A stretch of 64,000 bases of DNA from Paenibacillus faecis (GTDB lineage: Bacteria > Bacillota > Bacilli > Paenibacillales > Paenibacillaceae). Position numbers and translations under genes: made by a program. The stretch is taken from assembly GCF_008084145.1 (NCBI RefSeq), contig NZ_VSDO01000005.1:186001-250000 (forward strand). Direction: 5' to 3'. Positions within the stretch are counted from its first letter, which is position 1, and each line of letters opens with the position of its first letter. The notes below the pieces were generated by a model that saw only the letters and a list, made by a program, of their open reading frames with translations, ran no database searches and was not told the origin of the DNA. This document shows positions 24,585 through 34,103 of the stretch, piece by piece.

Positions 24585-26579
24585 ATGAAGGAGATTAAAA
24601 CGAGGAATGTTGTGAAGGACATTAAACGTTTGGAAAGATTCCCAAACGTGTTGCATCGTGTAAAGCGTTCAAGCGCTCATGCCAAGCGGCAAGTTGATCA
24701 TGACAAGACGACTTCCCAGTCTCCAGTTGAATTTGCTCAGCGCCATTCCGCAGCGGCTACGAAAAAAACAATACGTGCCCAAATGGGGATGAGTGTGCGT
24801 ATCAACAAGAGATTGATCCGGCACATTCTAAAAAGGAAGCCGTTTCCAGACGGTGATTCTGTCACAAGTCAGAGTCCGATTGATGTTCATACGGAGTCAT
24901 CGATTTCGCGTACACCGCGACTTGCCCGTAGGATACGTCTGCGAAAGCCGGTTGATGGAAAATACATCTTGTCTTCTGGCTCGCATTCAGGAAAACAACG
25001 ATTTATACGGAGCCGGGTCAATGCCCGGCTTCTGCATCGTTCTCGAACAGGCAGCTATCCTGACTGGATGCAAAAACGGGATATCGGCCCTCTAAAACCG
25101 GTCGGGAAGAAGGAATCATTCTCCGCCGCGGTATCTCATTCAGCAAATGGACGCGTGAAACCGTTAACCCGAGTCCCGTCTACTATAATGAAACAATCAG
25201 GTCATACGATCAAACGGAAAGCGCGAAATTTCAAGACGTTAGCGCCATTTATAAAAAATGGGCATCGGCTAGATCACGCTAACGATTATTCGGATGCTTC
25301 AACTGAAGGGAGAATGGATGCTGTCAAGGAAGCTCATCGGGCTGCGCATATGGCGATATCAGCTCGCCGGTCCATTCAAACCGCGCGTGCAGCCGCGAGA
25401 TTGAATCGCCTTATCGTTAAATTGCTTGTAAGAGCCACTGCCTTGCTTGTCAAGGGATTGACGGCGCTTCTGGGATTCAGCGGTTCGGTAATTGTAGTTT
25501 TGTGCATTATCATGGCGGTAGCCGCTGTCATTTCCTCTCCGTTCGGTATCTTTGTGTCTGGTGAAAATACGGATGCCGATGTAAAGCCGCTTACCCGAAT
25601 CGTTCAGGAAATAGACGATGAATTCGCCGCCCGAATTGCAGATATGCAGCGATCCGCTGGCCATGTAGACCGGGTGGAATATCATTATCCCGGCAGCGCG
25701 GACAACACTAGAATTGATAACTGGATGGACATTATCGTCGTCTTTGCCGTGAAGACCGTCACAGATGCGGAAAACGGAATGGATGTGGCTACGCTTGATG
25801 CAACAAGAATCGGTATCATTCGATCGGTGTTTTGGGATATGAATTCGCTGGAATCTCGTGTTGAAACGATAGAACATAAGGAAACGGTTACGGTAGAACA
25901 TGAGGACGGGAGCACCAGCGAAGAAACGATTACCCGATATGAGCGCATTTTGCATATTACCGTCACTAGCCAAACTGCGGAGCAACAGGCAGATATATAT
26001 CGCTTTACAAATGAACAGATGGAATTAATGAAGGAAATGCTGTCCGAGGAGTTCCGCCCGCTCATGTATGCAATACTTGGAAAAGGTGCGGATATTGGTT
26101 TGACGCCGGAGCAGCTTGATTTGGTTCAACAGCATTTGCCCAAAGGCGAACTGGGCAGTGAAGCCGTCAAATTGGCGCTGACTCGTCTAGGCGATCCTTA
26201 CAGCCAACCGAAGGCCGGGCAGGGTAATTATACGGATTGCAGCTATCTCGTCCAATGGGTTTATCGTCAGCTAGGTATTAGCTTGCTGCGAACCGCAGCT
26301 GAGCAGGCCAGATTTTGCGTGGAGAATGGCCTTACAGTAGGCGCGGCCGACTTGGTTCCGGGTGACCTTGTGTTTTGGAGCTACGAGCGTAATGGTAGAT
26401 TTATGGATATTACTCACGTTGGGATTTATGCGGGTGATGGCAAAGTTGTAGATGCTTCCTCAAGTCGCGGGCAGGTGGTGTTTCGGGACTTGTTTGATTC
26501 GGATAAGCAAGTGTTGTTTGGAAGGCCGAGTCTTTCTGATTCTTCACAACAAAATTCCTCCCTGTCGGCAGAAAAATAG
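24585..26579 (+). CDS. CD1108-type conjugative peptidoglycan hydrolase (NlpC/P60)
   Basis: The product has about 664 residues. A long, basic, low-complexity N-terminal region (about 1-270) rich in Arg, Lys and Ser is followed by a membrane helix (about 290-325), an extracellular middle domain, and a C-terminal NlpC/P60 domain (about 530-650). The catalytic Cys lies in YTDCSYLVQWVYRQ, the His in ITHVGIYAGDGKVVDAS. Such proteins open the cell wall for the mating channel. In related ICEs they sit next to VirB4; here about 20 kb separates them. Start at ATG 24585 is favoured over the TTG at 24573. Confidence 0.85.
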   Translation: MKEIKTRNVVKDIKRLERFPNVLHRVKRSSAHAKRQVDHDKTTSQSPVEFAQRHSAAATKKTIRAQMGMSVRINKRLIRHILKRKPFPDGDSVTSQSPIDVHTESSISRTPRLARRIRLRKPVDGKYILSSGSHSGKQRFIRSRVNARLLHRSRTGSYPDWMQKRDIGPLKPVGKKESFSAAVSHSANGRVKPLTRVPSTIMKQSGHTIKRKARNFKTLAPFIKNGHRLDHANDYSDASTEGRMDAVKEAHRAAHMAISARRSIQTARAAARLNRLIVKLLVRATALLVKGLTALLGFSGSVIVVLCIIMAVAAVISSPFGIFVSGENTDADVKPLTRIVQEIDDEFAARIADMQRSAGHVDRVEYHYPGSADNTRIDNWMDIIVVFAVKTVTDAENGMDVATLDATRIGIIRSVFWDMNSLESRVETIEHKETVTVEHEDGSTSEETITRYERILHITVTSQTAEQQADIYRFTNEQMELMKEMLSEEFRPLMYAILGKGADIGLTPEQLDLVQQHLPKGELGSEAVKLALTRLGDPYSQPKAGQGNYTDCSYLVQWVYRQLGISLLRTAAEQARFCVENGLTVGAADLVPGDLVFWSYERNGRFMDITHVGIYAGDGKVVDASSSRGQVVFRDLFDSDKQVLFGRPSLSDSSQQNSSLSAEK

Positions 26580-26728
26580 CGAAAGCAAGAACCAACTTTA
26601 AAAAATGGTGCAACGGAGCGGATGTGACAAAATGGCCGGGTTACGAGTGAACGCTCATTTTTGTATTAATTTGGTTTATTTCCTGCATTCGGGTCTGCAA
26701 CAAAATCAGTCCTATAGTCTATATATTT

Positions 26729-27030
26729 TCATTCCCTTACCATACCAGACGAAGCATGATGAAGATCGTGACAATGGAACATCCAGTTCCCTTCATTATC
26801 TGCTTCGAATGCAACAACGTACTCTTCCCCCGGCTTCAAATTCACCGTATCCTTAATAACGGAGGACCCTTCAAGCGGTTTCCCGTTTTTGTTTAGGCCT
26901 TGGAAGAAGTGCCCGTATAGGTGCATCGGATGGTCGTCGCTTATTGAGTTATTGACACGGTGAACTTTGACGGTATATCCTTATTTGATGTTTATCGGAA
27001 CGGTATCCGCAGTAGTAGATGTCGTCTCTT
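26729..27030 (-). pseudogene. C-terminal remnant of a multicopper oxidase
   Basis: The minus strand encodes HPMHLYGHFFQGLNKNGKPL and NWMFHCHDLHHASSGM, the last two copper-binding segments of CopA/laccase-type oxidases. Upstream the reading DTVPINIK is followed by TAA where Gln is expected, then GYTVKVHRVNNSISDDHPMH, so there is an in-frame nonsense codon. Further upstream another stop appears within a few codons. Only about 90 residues survive and no start remains. Probably a relic of a metal-resistance cluster. Confidence 0.75.
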
Positions 27031-27142
27031 ATGTAGCAGTTTGATTGGATTTACGAAAAAAGTCATTTGTAATATGTATGCGGTGTGCCGAAGCCTTCTT
27101 CTCCTGTGTAATGACATGCGAGGCAATGGCGAGCTAACCGAA

Positions 27143-27180
27143 TAAAAGCAGTCCTATCCAAACAACGATAGAACTGCTTT
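27143..27180 (-). terminator. Terminator of the arsM operon
   Basis: AAAGCAGT-CTATC pairs with GATAG-ACTGCTTT. Read on the minus strand it is followed by TTTTATT, 32 bases past the arsM stop codon. Confidence 0.65.
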
Positions 27181-27211
27181 GCTTTACTTATGATCTGCTG
27201 TGCCGATTGGG

Positions 27212-28006
27212 TTATGGTTTAACTCCTTTTATAACGGCAGAGGCAAGGTAATCTTCCACCTTCGACCCAGGAACCCAATCTTTAATAAACGCCCTCGATT
27301 CCTCTTTCGGTTCGACCACCACATCCTTAAATCCACTTTGCGTTAGCATCGTTTTCAGCTCGTCAACGGACGAGGCCCCCGATATGCACCCCGAATAAAA
27401 AACATCCAAGTCGTTTTTGATTTCCGCCGGAAGCTCTGCCGTCATCACGACATCGGAAACGGCCAGACGACCACCGGGGCGCAAAACGCGGAACGCTTCA
27501 TGAAACACTTGCTGTTTATCCGGAGAAAGATTGATGACGCAGTTGGAAATGATGACATCCATCGTTTGATCGGGAACAGGCAAATGCTCGATTTCCCCTA
27601 GCCGAAAATCGGTGTTCGTGAATCCTCCTTTGACGGCGTTATTGCGGGCGCGACTTACCATTTCCGGCGTCATATCGACCCCAATCACATGGCCGGTTTC
27701 CCCTACTTGTCGGGACGCCAAAAAACAATCGAAACCGCCGCCGCTGCCGAGGTCCAATACTACTTCTCCCGGTTTAAGCTCCGCGATGGCTTGCGGATTG
27801 CCGCAACCAAGACCAAGGTTTGCACCGTCAGGAACAGCGGTTAATTCTTCGGATGAATAGCCCAACTGCGAAGAAACGTCATCGGCCGATCCGCGGCAGC
27901 TTGAAGCTGGCGAACAGCACGAACCCGACTCCACTTTTTGTAAGGCGATTTCTTTATACCGGCTGCGTACATTTTGGCGAATTTGATCGTTCGTTATTTG
28001 ATTCAT
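27212..28006 (-). CDS. arsM: Arsenite S-adenosylmethionine methyltransferase
   Basis: The product has 264 residues from ATG 28006, which has GAAGGAGAG upstream; the longer frame from 28078 is less likely. It transfers methyl groups from S-adenosylmethionine to As(III). The SAM motif VVLDLGSGGGFDC is clear, as are the cysteines that bind As(III): SCCSPASSC near the N-terminus, SNCVINLSPDK and YSGCISGASS. It is the last gene of the minus-strand half of a divergent arsenic island. Confidence 0.93.
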   Translation of the reverse strand: MNQITNDQIRQNVRSRYKEIALQKVESGSCCSPASSCRGSADDVSSQLGYSSEELTAVPDGANLGLGCGNPQAIAELKPGEVVLDLGSGGGFDCFLASRQVGETGHVIGVDMTPEMVSRARNNAVKGGFTNTDFRLGEIEHLPVPDQTMDVIISNCVINLSPDKQQVFHEAFRVLRPGGRLAVSDVVMTAELPAEIKNDLDVFYSGCISGASSVDELKTMLTQSGFKDVVVEPKEESRAFIKDWVPGSKVEDYLASAVIKGVKP

Positions 28007-28037
28007 GAATCTTCTCTCCTTCAACTTTTTTATCAAA

Positions 28038-28217
28038 TCAGCAGTAGCTAGGGGTGCAACAAGCTGCTGTGTTTGCAATCGTGAGTTGCCGTCTCCAAAG
28101 GAACCGGCTCGATAACTCCGTGGGATTTTGCCATTTCCAAGCTTCCCGTGCCGAGCGCTCTATTTCACGCTGCTCCTGTTTCATAAGGTATTCCGTGGCA
28201 AACCAATTCAAGTTCAT
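28038..28217 (-). CDS. Small Cys-tailed protein of the arsenic operon
   Basis: The product has 59 residues from ATG 28217 behind AGGGAGG. The N-terminal three quarters is helical and charged (MNLNWFATEYLMKQEQREIE) and the protein ends in ACCTPSYC. The same kind of Cys cluster ends the MarR regulator (CCSTPSCG) and occurs in ArsM (CCSPASSC). It lies 31 bases before arsM and 28 bases after the monooxygenase, so it is in the operon. A role in binding or handing over As(III) is inferred from the cysteines and the context; I know no described family. Confidence 0.65.
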   Translation of the reverse strand: MNLNWFATEYLMKQEQREIERSAREAWKWQNPTELSSRFLWRRQLTIANTAACCTPSYC

Positions 28218-28245
28218 GGGAACTTGCCTCCCTACAAGTCATTTT

Positions 28246-29294
28246 TCACAAAACGTCGTAGTTTGCGAACAACGTATTTCGCGTCCCGCCCCACCCCCTT
28301 AATGTGGCGGAAGCAAAGGAACGCTGTCCTTCCAAGCCGACATAATACAGTCCCGGAACAGAAAGACTGATTTCGGCGGTCTGTAGCGGTTTCCCTTCGG
28401 CATCCAGCGCCCCGAGAGGGTGAAGGTAAGACAGATCGGGGCGATACCCGGTTGCAAAAATGACGGTTGCTACCGGTTCTTTCGTTCCGTCTGTCCAAAC
28501 GACGCCATCGGAATAAAACGAGGTAAACATCGGCCGTTGGTCCGGCTTCCCAGCCTCTAGTCTTGCTCGGTAATCGTCCAAATCGGCAACGGAACTCGGA
28601 CTTGGAGGCTTTTTGCCAAATCGCCAGAATGGAAAGGTATCTAAGCCGACAGCTCTGATCCAAAAATGAAGATCTATTCCCAATACTTTTGTTTTCGTAA
28701 GCTGAACGGGCCGAAGAACGGCGAGCAATGTATGGCTGCTGTCGGCAAGCTCTATTGCAATTTGAACCGCAGAATTTCCGCGCCCGACGACGACCACTCG
28801 TTGCCCACGGTAACGATCCGGATTGCGGTACGCGGAAGAGTGAAGGACTTCTCCTTGAAAGACTTCCTTTCCGTTTATGTTCGGCGTATAGGGATTATGA
28901 AAGGAACCGGTCGCATTGATGATCGTTCTCGTCAGATGACGTCTCCTGCAGCCGTTCGGATCGAAAAGCAGTTGTCGGTTTTCTCCACGGCAACAACCTT
29001 CTGATTCGTCCGGATCGGCAAGTCAAAACGTTGGTCATACGCCTTTAGATACTGAATCACCTCGTTTCGCAACGGGTAATGGGTCGCAGCTCCGGGTATC
29101 TTCATGCCTGGCAATGAGGATAACCGAGCTGGCGAAAACAGCTTTAGACTATCGTAATAGTGTGGCCAAGAACCGGTTGCCTGTTCGCTTGCTTCCAGGA
29201 TCACAAATTGCAGCCCATTCTTCTTCAAGTAATATCCGGAAGCAAGACCGGCTTGCCCACCCCCGATAACTATTCCATCGAAAATCGCTGACAT
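28246..29294 (-). pseudogene. Frameshifted ArsO-type flavin monooxygenase
   Basis: The first part (29294 to 28932) encodes an FAD-binding domain (GIVIGGGQAGLASGYYLKKN, ARLSSLPGMKIPG). It stops at TGA 28934-28932, and the sequence continues one base out of frame with TRTIINATGSFHNPY, then the NADPH motif VVVVGRGNSAVQIAIELA and the C-terminal part to 28246. Rejoining gives a protein of about 350 residues, normal for ArsO-like or CzcO-like monooxygenases in ars operons. The single one-base loss near 28934 breaks it unless it is a sequencing error. Confidence 0.85.
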
Positions 29295-29315
29295 TCCAAG
29301 TCCTCCTTAGAATAT

Positions 29316-29328
29316 TTGCAAAATGCAA
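29316..29328. promoter_or_regulatory. Operator TTGCA-N3-TGCAA upstream of the monooxygenase
   Basis: The palindrome with AAA spacer lies 22 bases before the monooxygenase start. The same half sites with the same spacing recur at 29836-29848 upstream of the MarR gene, which suggests that MarR binds both. Confidence 0.55.
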
Positions 29329-29345
29329 GTATTATAGGAAAAAGA

Positions 29346-29798
29346 TCACCCACAAGAAGGGGTGGAACAGCATTGGCCGGTTTTCGCCATCGCTTCGTTT
29401 AATAGCTTGATCGAGCGAATGACGGTATCTTTTTCAAAATCGTTCATGTGTGAGAAAATTTCGTTTAAATAGTCATTCATTTGCTGGTCAATCGACGCCG
29501 CAACATATTTTCCTTCTGTCGTTAAGGAAAGCAGCTTCACCCGCCGGTCATCGGGATCGGGCGTTTTCTTCACTAATTTCATCTTGATTAACGACTGGAC
29601 TTGTCGGCTGAATGTCGTGATATCGGTCCCTAATGCCTCTGCTACTTGCTGGATGGAAGGCTTGTGTTGGCGATCAATTTCGTAAAGAATATGGCTTTGA
29701 ATTAAGGAGATGTCGCAGCCACCGGCAGAACAGCAGTTTTTATTCAGAAAGCCAAAGCGACGAGTCATGATTTGAAATTGTTCACGTACATTTTCCAC
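29346..29798 (-). CDS. MarR-family regulator with two Cys clusters
   Basis: The product has 150 residues with a winged-helix MarR fold (QSHILYEIDRQ, IQQVAEALGTDITTFSRQVQ, DDRRVKLLSLTTEGK). Two cysteine clusters are unusual for the family: KNCCSAGGC near residues 20-27 and CCSTPSCG at the C-terminus. In this arsenic operon they are candidates for an As(III)-sensing site. It starts the minus-strand operon, in front of the monooxygenase, the small Cys protein and arsM. A TTGCA-N3-TGCAA palindrome precedes it. Confidence 0.85.
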   Translation of the reverse strand: MENVREQFQIMTRRFGFLNKNCCSAGGCDISLIQSHILYEIDRQHKPSIQQVAEALGTDITTFSRQVQSLIKMKLVKKTPDPDDRRVKLLSLTTEGKYVAASIDQQMNDYLNEIFSHMNDFEKDTVIRSIKLLNEAMAKTGQCCSTPSCG

Positions 29799-29835
29799 GG
29801 CGCCTCACCTCATGAAACAGTTATACAACAAATGA

Positions 29836-29848
29836 TTGCAAGTTGCAA
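29836..29848. promoter_or_regulatory. Operator TTGCA-N3-TGCAA upstream of the MarR gene
   Basis: Same half sites and spacing as 29316-29328, with AGT spacer. Located 38 bases before the MarR start in the divergent marR/arsR intergenic region; autoregulation is inferred. Confidence 0.55.
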
Positions 29849-29991
29849 GTGTTTAATTTATCTGCAATGCAAAAAACAGGAACTCGGTTCTTAGACAGGA
29901 TTTTTAAAATTTCATTTTTCGTATTGACTTTTTCCCATACATAAATAACAATATGGTTATATGGTTTTGGTGTGGGGTGATTATCACGACA

Positions 29992-30315
29992 ATGGAATTT
30001 GAAAAGATAGCAGATATTCTGAAAGCTCTTGCCGATCCGACAAGGCTGAAAATCCTTTCTTTGCTCCGTGTTCGCGATTGCTGTGTGTGTGAACTGGTTC
30101 CCATCTTTAACATTTCCCAGCCAGCCATTTCCAAACATGTAAGCCGTCTAAAAACGGCGGAACTGGTCCGCGAAACGAGAAAGGGGCAATGGGTGTTTTA
30201 CTCCATCAATGAGAAGCGGTTAGAGGAAATTGGTTATGCTCTGTTCCACTTGCCTGATCTATCCGAGGATCTGCGGGAATTGGAGCAACAAGGACTAACG
30301 GTTATTTGCGAGTAA
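29992..30315 (+). CDS. arsR: ArsR-family arsenite-responsive repressor
   Basis: The product has 107 residues from ATG 29992 (GGGGTGA upstream). The winged helix contains [14 protein letters not shown], and the As(III) sensor RDCCVCELV with three Cys lies in the expected alpha-3 position. The recognition helix is [14 protein letters not shown]. It heads the plus-strand operon arsR-acr3-arsC and is divergent from marR. An AT-rich ATATGGTTATATGG sequence just before the start may be its operator. Confidence 0.9.
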   Translation: MEFEKIADILKALADPTRLKILSLLRVRDCCVCELVPIFNISQPAISKHVSRLKTAELVRETRKGQWVFYSINEKRLEEIGYALFHLPDLSEDLRELEQQGLTVICE

Positions 30316-30331
30316 AGGGGGTGTACAGCAA

Positions 30332-31386
30332 GTGTGTAAACAAGAGAAAAAGCGACTTTCATTTCTGGATCGCTATTTGACGTTATGGATTTTTATTTCG
30401 ATGGCGATAGGAATTGGCTTGGGCTACGTATTTCCCAACTTTGTTGCCGGTTGAATGAATTTCAAGTCGGAACCACATCGATACCGATTGCGTTTGGCCT
30501 TATTTTAATGATGTATCCGCCGCTGGCGAAGGTACGATACGAAGAAATCGGTCGTGTCTTCCGAAATGGCAAAGTGTTAACCATTTCATTGATTCAAAAC
30601 TGGCTCATTGGCCCGATCTTAATGTTTTTCCTGGCTATTATTTTCCTCCAAGGCTATCCGGAATATATGGTCGGCCTGATTATGATCGGTTTAGCTCGTT
30701 GTATTGCAATGGTCATCGTTTGGAACGATTTATGCAAAGGGGATGCTGAGTACGCGGCGGGACTCGTTGCTTTCAACTCGATCTTTCAAGTTTTGTTTTA
30801 TTCCGTCTACACCTTTATCTTTGTTACGATTTTGCCGGGATGGTTCGGGGTGGAAGGTGTCGTTGTTGACATTACGATGGCCGAAGTTGCCAAGAGTGTG
30901 TTCATTTATCTAGGGATACCGTTTTTGACCGGAATGATTACTCGCTATTCTCTTGTAAAAGCAAAAGGACGGTCCTGGTACGAAACGGTCTTTATTCCGA
31001 AAATCAGCCCCATTACGCTGATCGCGTTATTGTTTACGATCATCGTCATGTTCTCGCTGAAAGGCGAAATGATTATCCAATTGCCGTTCGATGTCGTGAG
31101 GATCGCGATTCCGCTATTGATTTACTTTGTCGTCATGTTCTTGATCTCGTTTTTCATGGGCAAAAAAGCAGGGGCTGGTTATCCGGTGACTTCTACACTG
31201 GCTTTTACCGCCTCGGGGAATAACTTCGAGCTGGCGATTGCCGTTGCCGTCGGGGTGTTTGGTATTCATTCCGGCTCAGCATTTGCGGCCGTCATCGGTC
31301 CTCTTGTGGAAGTCCCCGTGATGATTGCCTTAGTCAACGTCGCGCTCCGATTCCAGCGGAAGTATTTTTCAAAGCAAGCAGCTTAA
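30332..31386 (+). pseudogene. acr3: Arsenite efflux permease Acr3, frameshifted near codon 40
   Basis: The frame from GTG 30332 encodes [20 protein letters not shown] and the first helix to FPNFVAG, then meets TGA at 30452. One base out of phase the normal protein continues as [18 protein letters not shown] and runs intact to 31386 with about ten membrane helices and the conserved Cys of [12 protein letters not shown]. Acr3 exports As(OH)3. One T appears to be missing near 30451. Either the permease is broken or the assembly has an error; arsC downstream is intact. Confidence 0.88.
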
Positions 31387-31406
31387 TATAAACAGGAGGA
31401 CTCATC

Positions 31407-31835
31407 ATGTCAGAAAACAAAAAACTCGTTTATTTCCTTTGTACAGGAAACTCTTGCCGCAGCCAAATGGCGGATGGCTTTTTGAAGGCTCTCGGTACTG
31501 ATCGCTACGAAGTAAAAAGCGCCGGGTTAGAGGCACATGGGCTGAATCCCCGTGCCGTCCAGGTGATGAAGGAAGCTGGCGTCGATATTAGCAGCTATAC
31601 ATCTGATGTCATCGATCCGGAGATTTTGAATCTGGCAGACTATGTGATTACGTTATGTGGCCATGCAGACGAACATTGTCCGGTGATTTCGAATAAAAAC
31701 GTCGTGAAATGGCATTGGGGCTTCGATGATCCGGCCAAGGCGACCGGCACCGAGGAAGAAATCATGAGCCAATTTCGAGCGGTTCGGGATGCGATTAAGT
31801 CGCGTATCGAAAAGTTTCTAGCCGAAGGTCGGTAA
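31407..31835 (+). CDS. arsC: Arsenate reductase (thioredoxin-coupled, LMW-phosphatase type)
   Basis: The product has 142 residues. The catalytic loop CTGNSCRS (about residues 12-19), and the redox pair in CGHADEHC (about 84-91), identify the thioredoxin-dependent ArsC family of Bacilli. It reduces As(V) to As(III) for export by Acr3. AGGAGG precedes ATG 31407. It is the last gene of the arsR-acr3-arsC operon. Confidence 0.95.
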   Translation: MSENKKLVYFLCTGNSCRSQMADGFLKALGTDRYEVKSAGLEAHGLNPRAVQVMKEAGVDISSYTSDVIDPEILNLADYVITLCGHADEHCPVISNKNVVKWHWGFDDPAKATGTEEEIMSQFRAVRDAIKSRIEKFLAEGR

Positions 31836-32329
31836 ATTTGAACGGGAATGTAAAGTTGTAGACTAAACATTGTCATTACTCCATGGGCAGGATTAAATGA
31901 GTAAAGAAAGAAATGTATCCTCACCCTTAAGCCCATTCTCGTCTACATGAGGAGTGGTTTAGGATGGATTGCTGTACATGTTAAAGCTTCTGCTTTAGAA
32001 ACCATTCATCCCGACAACTCTTATTTATTTTGTTCGAACTCTGCTTACGCAACCGTATATTATAGTGGGAATCATTCGCAATCATTTGCCGAGGATGACT
32101 TGAAAGTGGCTGTGTAACAGAAGAATCCGAGCATGGGCGTGTCTGTATGTTACTGTTTCAGTTGGACGAGAGAGCGCCTCGCAGTCGATCTCATTTTTGC
32201 TTAGATAAACGATAAGATTGTTAGAACACTTTTTTATTTATCCGCTCGACAATCATGGTAACGCTGAAGTGCAAGTTGCATAGCCATTCACCTCATTTCG
32301 TCTTTAGGGCGATTTCAAATGAGATTAGG
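31836..32329. other. 494-bp gene-less stretch after arsC
   Basis: No open frame with a ribosome site is convincing. A promoter-like TATATTATAG occurs near 32055, followed by AATCATTCGCAATCATT and an ATG that stops after two codons near 32096, which looks like the front of a lost gene. The rest holds nothing I can identify. Confidence 0.5.
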
Positions 32330-34090
32330 CTATGTCCTTGCTGGATCAGCCTTTAAACTGGTGATCACTTCTTTTTGAGACTCCTTGTTTGATAACGCCG
32401 CGCATTCACGGAAAGCAAAATGTTTACAACCTAGACATTTATTCAAATCCAGTTGCAATAGCGCGAAGTTAAGTGCCTCACCGGTATGTCCAAAAAAATG
32501 TTCAGCCCCAATCAGCGTATACAACCCTGTTCTCTTCAATACATCTAAAGGCTGAGCTTGAATTCCGGATACAAGAATAATCCCACCAAATTTCTCGAAA
32601 TGCTTCACCAAACTGGAAAGATTTGATTCACCCGTCGTATCCATAAAAGGTACTTTTCCCATGCGCAGCAGTAACACTTTCGGTCTTAGATGAATCGAAT
32701 CCATAATGGACTTTTCAAACATGTTCGCGGCGCCGAAAAAGAGGGGGCCTTCGATGGTATAGATCCCAATTTGTGGACAATCGTGGCCTTCGGTCACCAT
32801 ATGAGCTTTCACTTTTTCATGTTTAACTGTTGGGTCAGGCAATACCTTGGAAACCAATAACCCATCACTCATTCGTTTCACAAACAGTATAACAGCCAAA
32901 ATTAATCCGACTTCAACGGCAGTCGTTAAATTCGTAAAGACCGTTAGCAAAAAGGTAATGAGAAGGACAAAAGAATCGCTCGTTTTGATTTTTAAGACGT
33001 GGGCAAATTCTTTTCGTTCGCTCATGTTCCAGGCAACCAGCATTAGAATCGGTGCCATACTAGCAAGTGGGATCTCTGATGCATAAGGTGCAAACAAAAT
33101 GAGCACCAGCAATACAACAATACCATGTATAATACCTGACAGGGGTGAGATCGCACCGTTTTTGATATTGGTTGCTGTTCGTGCAATGGCTCCTGTCGCT
33201 GGTATGCCTCCAAAAAGAGGGGTTACCATATTGGCGATGCCTTGCCCAATCAGCTCCCGATTGCTGTTATGACGACTGTCGGTCATGCCGTCGGCAACAA
33301 CCGCCGATAATAAAGATTCGATGCTGCCCAACATGGCAATAGTAAAGGCGGGGCGAATCAAATTTTCAATGCGATCCCAGGTTAGATCAGGGAAATGAAA
33401 ATGGGGTAGGGTGCTTGGAATAGCTCCAAATGACGATCCAATCGTTGCAACTTCCCCTTTAAAGAATACGGTCGCCACTATAGTGGATACGATAAGCCCT
33501 ACCAAGGAACCAGGGACCTTCGGTAAAAATTTCGGTGTTAGGAGGATAACTGCCAAACAGACGACCGCTGTGATAATACTGTAGAGATTCGTAGTTGCGA
33601 GATGCGTTACAATTTCCTTCATATTTGGTAGAAAATTCTCATGTTTCTCGATACCGCTCAAACCTAAAAAGTTGGCAATTTGTCCGCTGAAGATTATGAC
33701 GGCAATTCCAGCGGTAAATCCGATGGTTACAGGGCGAGGAATAAATTTTATCAACGCACCGAGTTTAAATAGCCCCATGAGAACAAGAATAATTCCCGCC
33801 AAAAATCCTGCAAGCAATAAATTTTCGTATCCATATTCCATGACGATCGCGAAAAGGATCGGAATAAATGCACCGGTCGGGCCGCCGATTTGAAATTTAG
33901 AACCCCCGAACAAGGAAATACAGATACCGGCAACGATGGTGGTATAAATGCCATATTCCGGTTTTACACCAGCCGCAATAGCAAACGCCATCCCTAATGG
34001 AATGGCGATAATACCAACAATGAGGCCTGAAATGATATCCTTGCGGAATGCGGCCGCATGGTATCCTTCAAATCTTCCCGTCCATTTCAT
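32330..34090 (-). CDS. SulP-family anion transporter with STAS domain
   Basis: The product has 586 residues. About twelve membrane helices carry SulP signatures (GLIVGIIAIPLGMAFAIAAG, GGPTGAFIPILF, TDSRHNSNRELIGQGIANM), then a cytoplasmic STAS domain (about 440-555, VPFMDTTGESNLSSL) and an unusual Cys-bearing tail (NKCLGCKHFAFREC). Sulphate, bicarbonate or another oxyanion could be the substrate. An ArsR-family gene is encoded just upstream on the same strand, and AT-rich inverted sequence lies in front of both, so expression is probably metal or oxyanion controlled. Confidence 0.9.
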   Translation of the reverse strand: MKWTGRFEGYHAAAFRKDIISGLIVGIIAIPLGMAFAIAAGVKPEYGIYTTIVAGICISLFGGSKFQIGGPTGAFIPILFAIVMEYGYENLLLAGFLAGIILVLMGLFKLGALIKFIPRPVTIGFTAGIAVIIFSGQIANFLGLSGIEKHENFLPNMKEIVTHLATTNLYSIITAVVCLAVILLTPKFLPKVPGSLVGLIVSTIVATVFFKGEVATIGSSFGAIPSTLPHFHFPDLTWDRIENLIRPAFTIAMLGSIESLLSAVVADGMTDSRHNSNRELIGQGIANMVTPLFGGIPATGAIARTATNIKNGAISPLSGIIHGIVVLLVLILFAPYASEIPLASMAPILMLVAWNMSERKEFAHVLKIKTSDSFVLLITFLLTVFTNLTTAVEVGLILAVILFVKRMSDGLLVSKVLPDPTVKHEKVKAHMVTEGHDCPQIGIYTIEGPLFFGAANMFEKSIMDSIHLRPKVLLLRMGKVPFMDTTGESNLSSLVKHFEKFGGIILVSGIQAQPLDVLKRTGLYTLIGAEHFFGHTGEALNFALLQLDLNKCLGCKHFAFRECAALSNKESQKEVITSLKADPART

Positions 34091-34103
34091 CTGAATTACC
34101 TTC

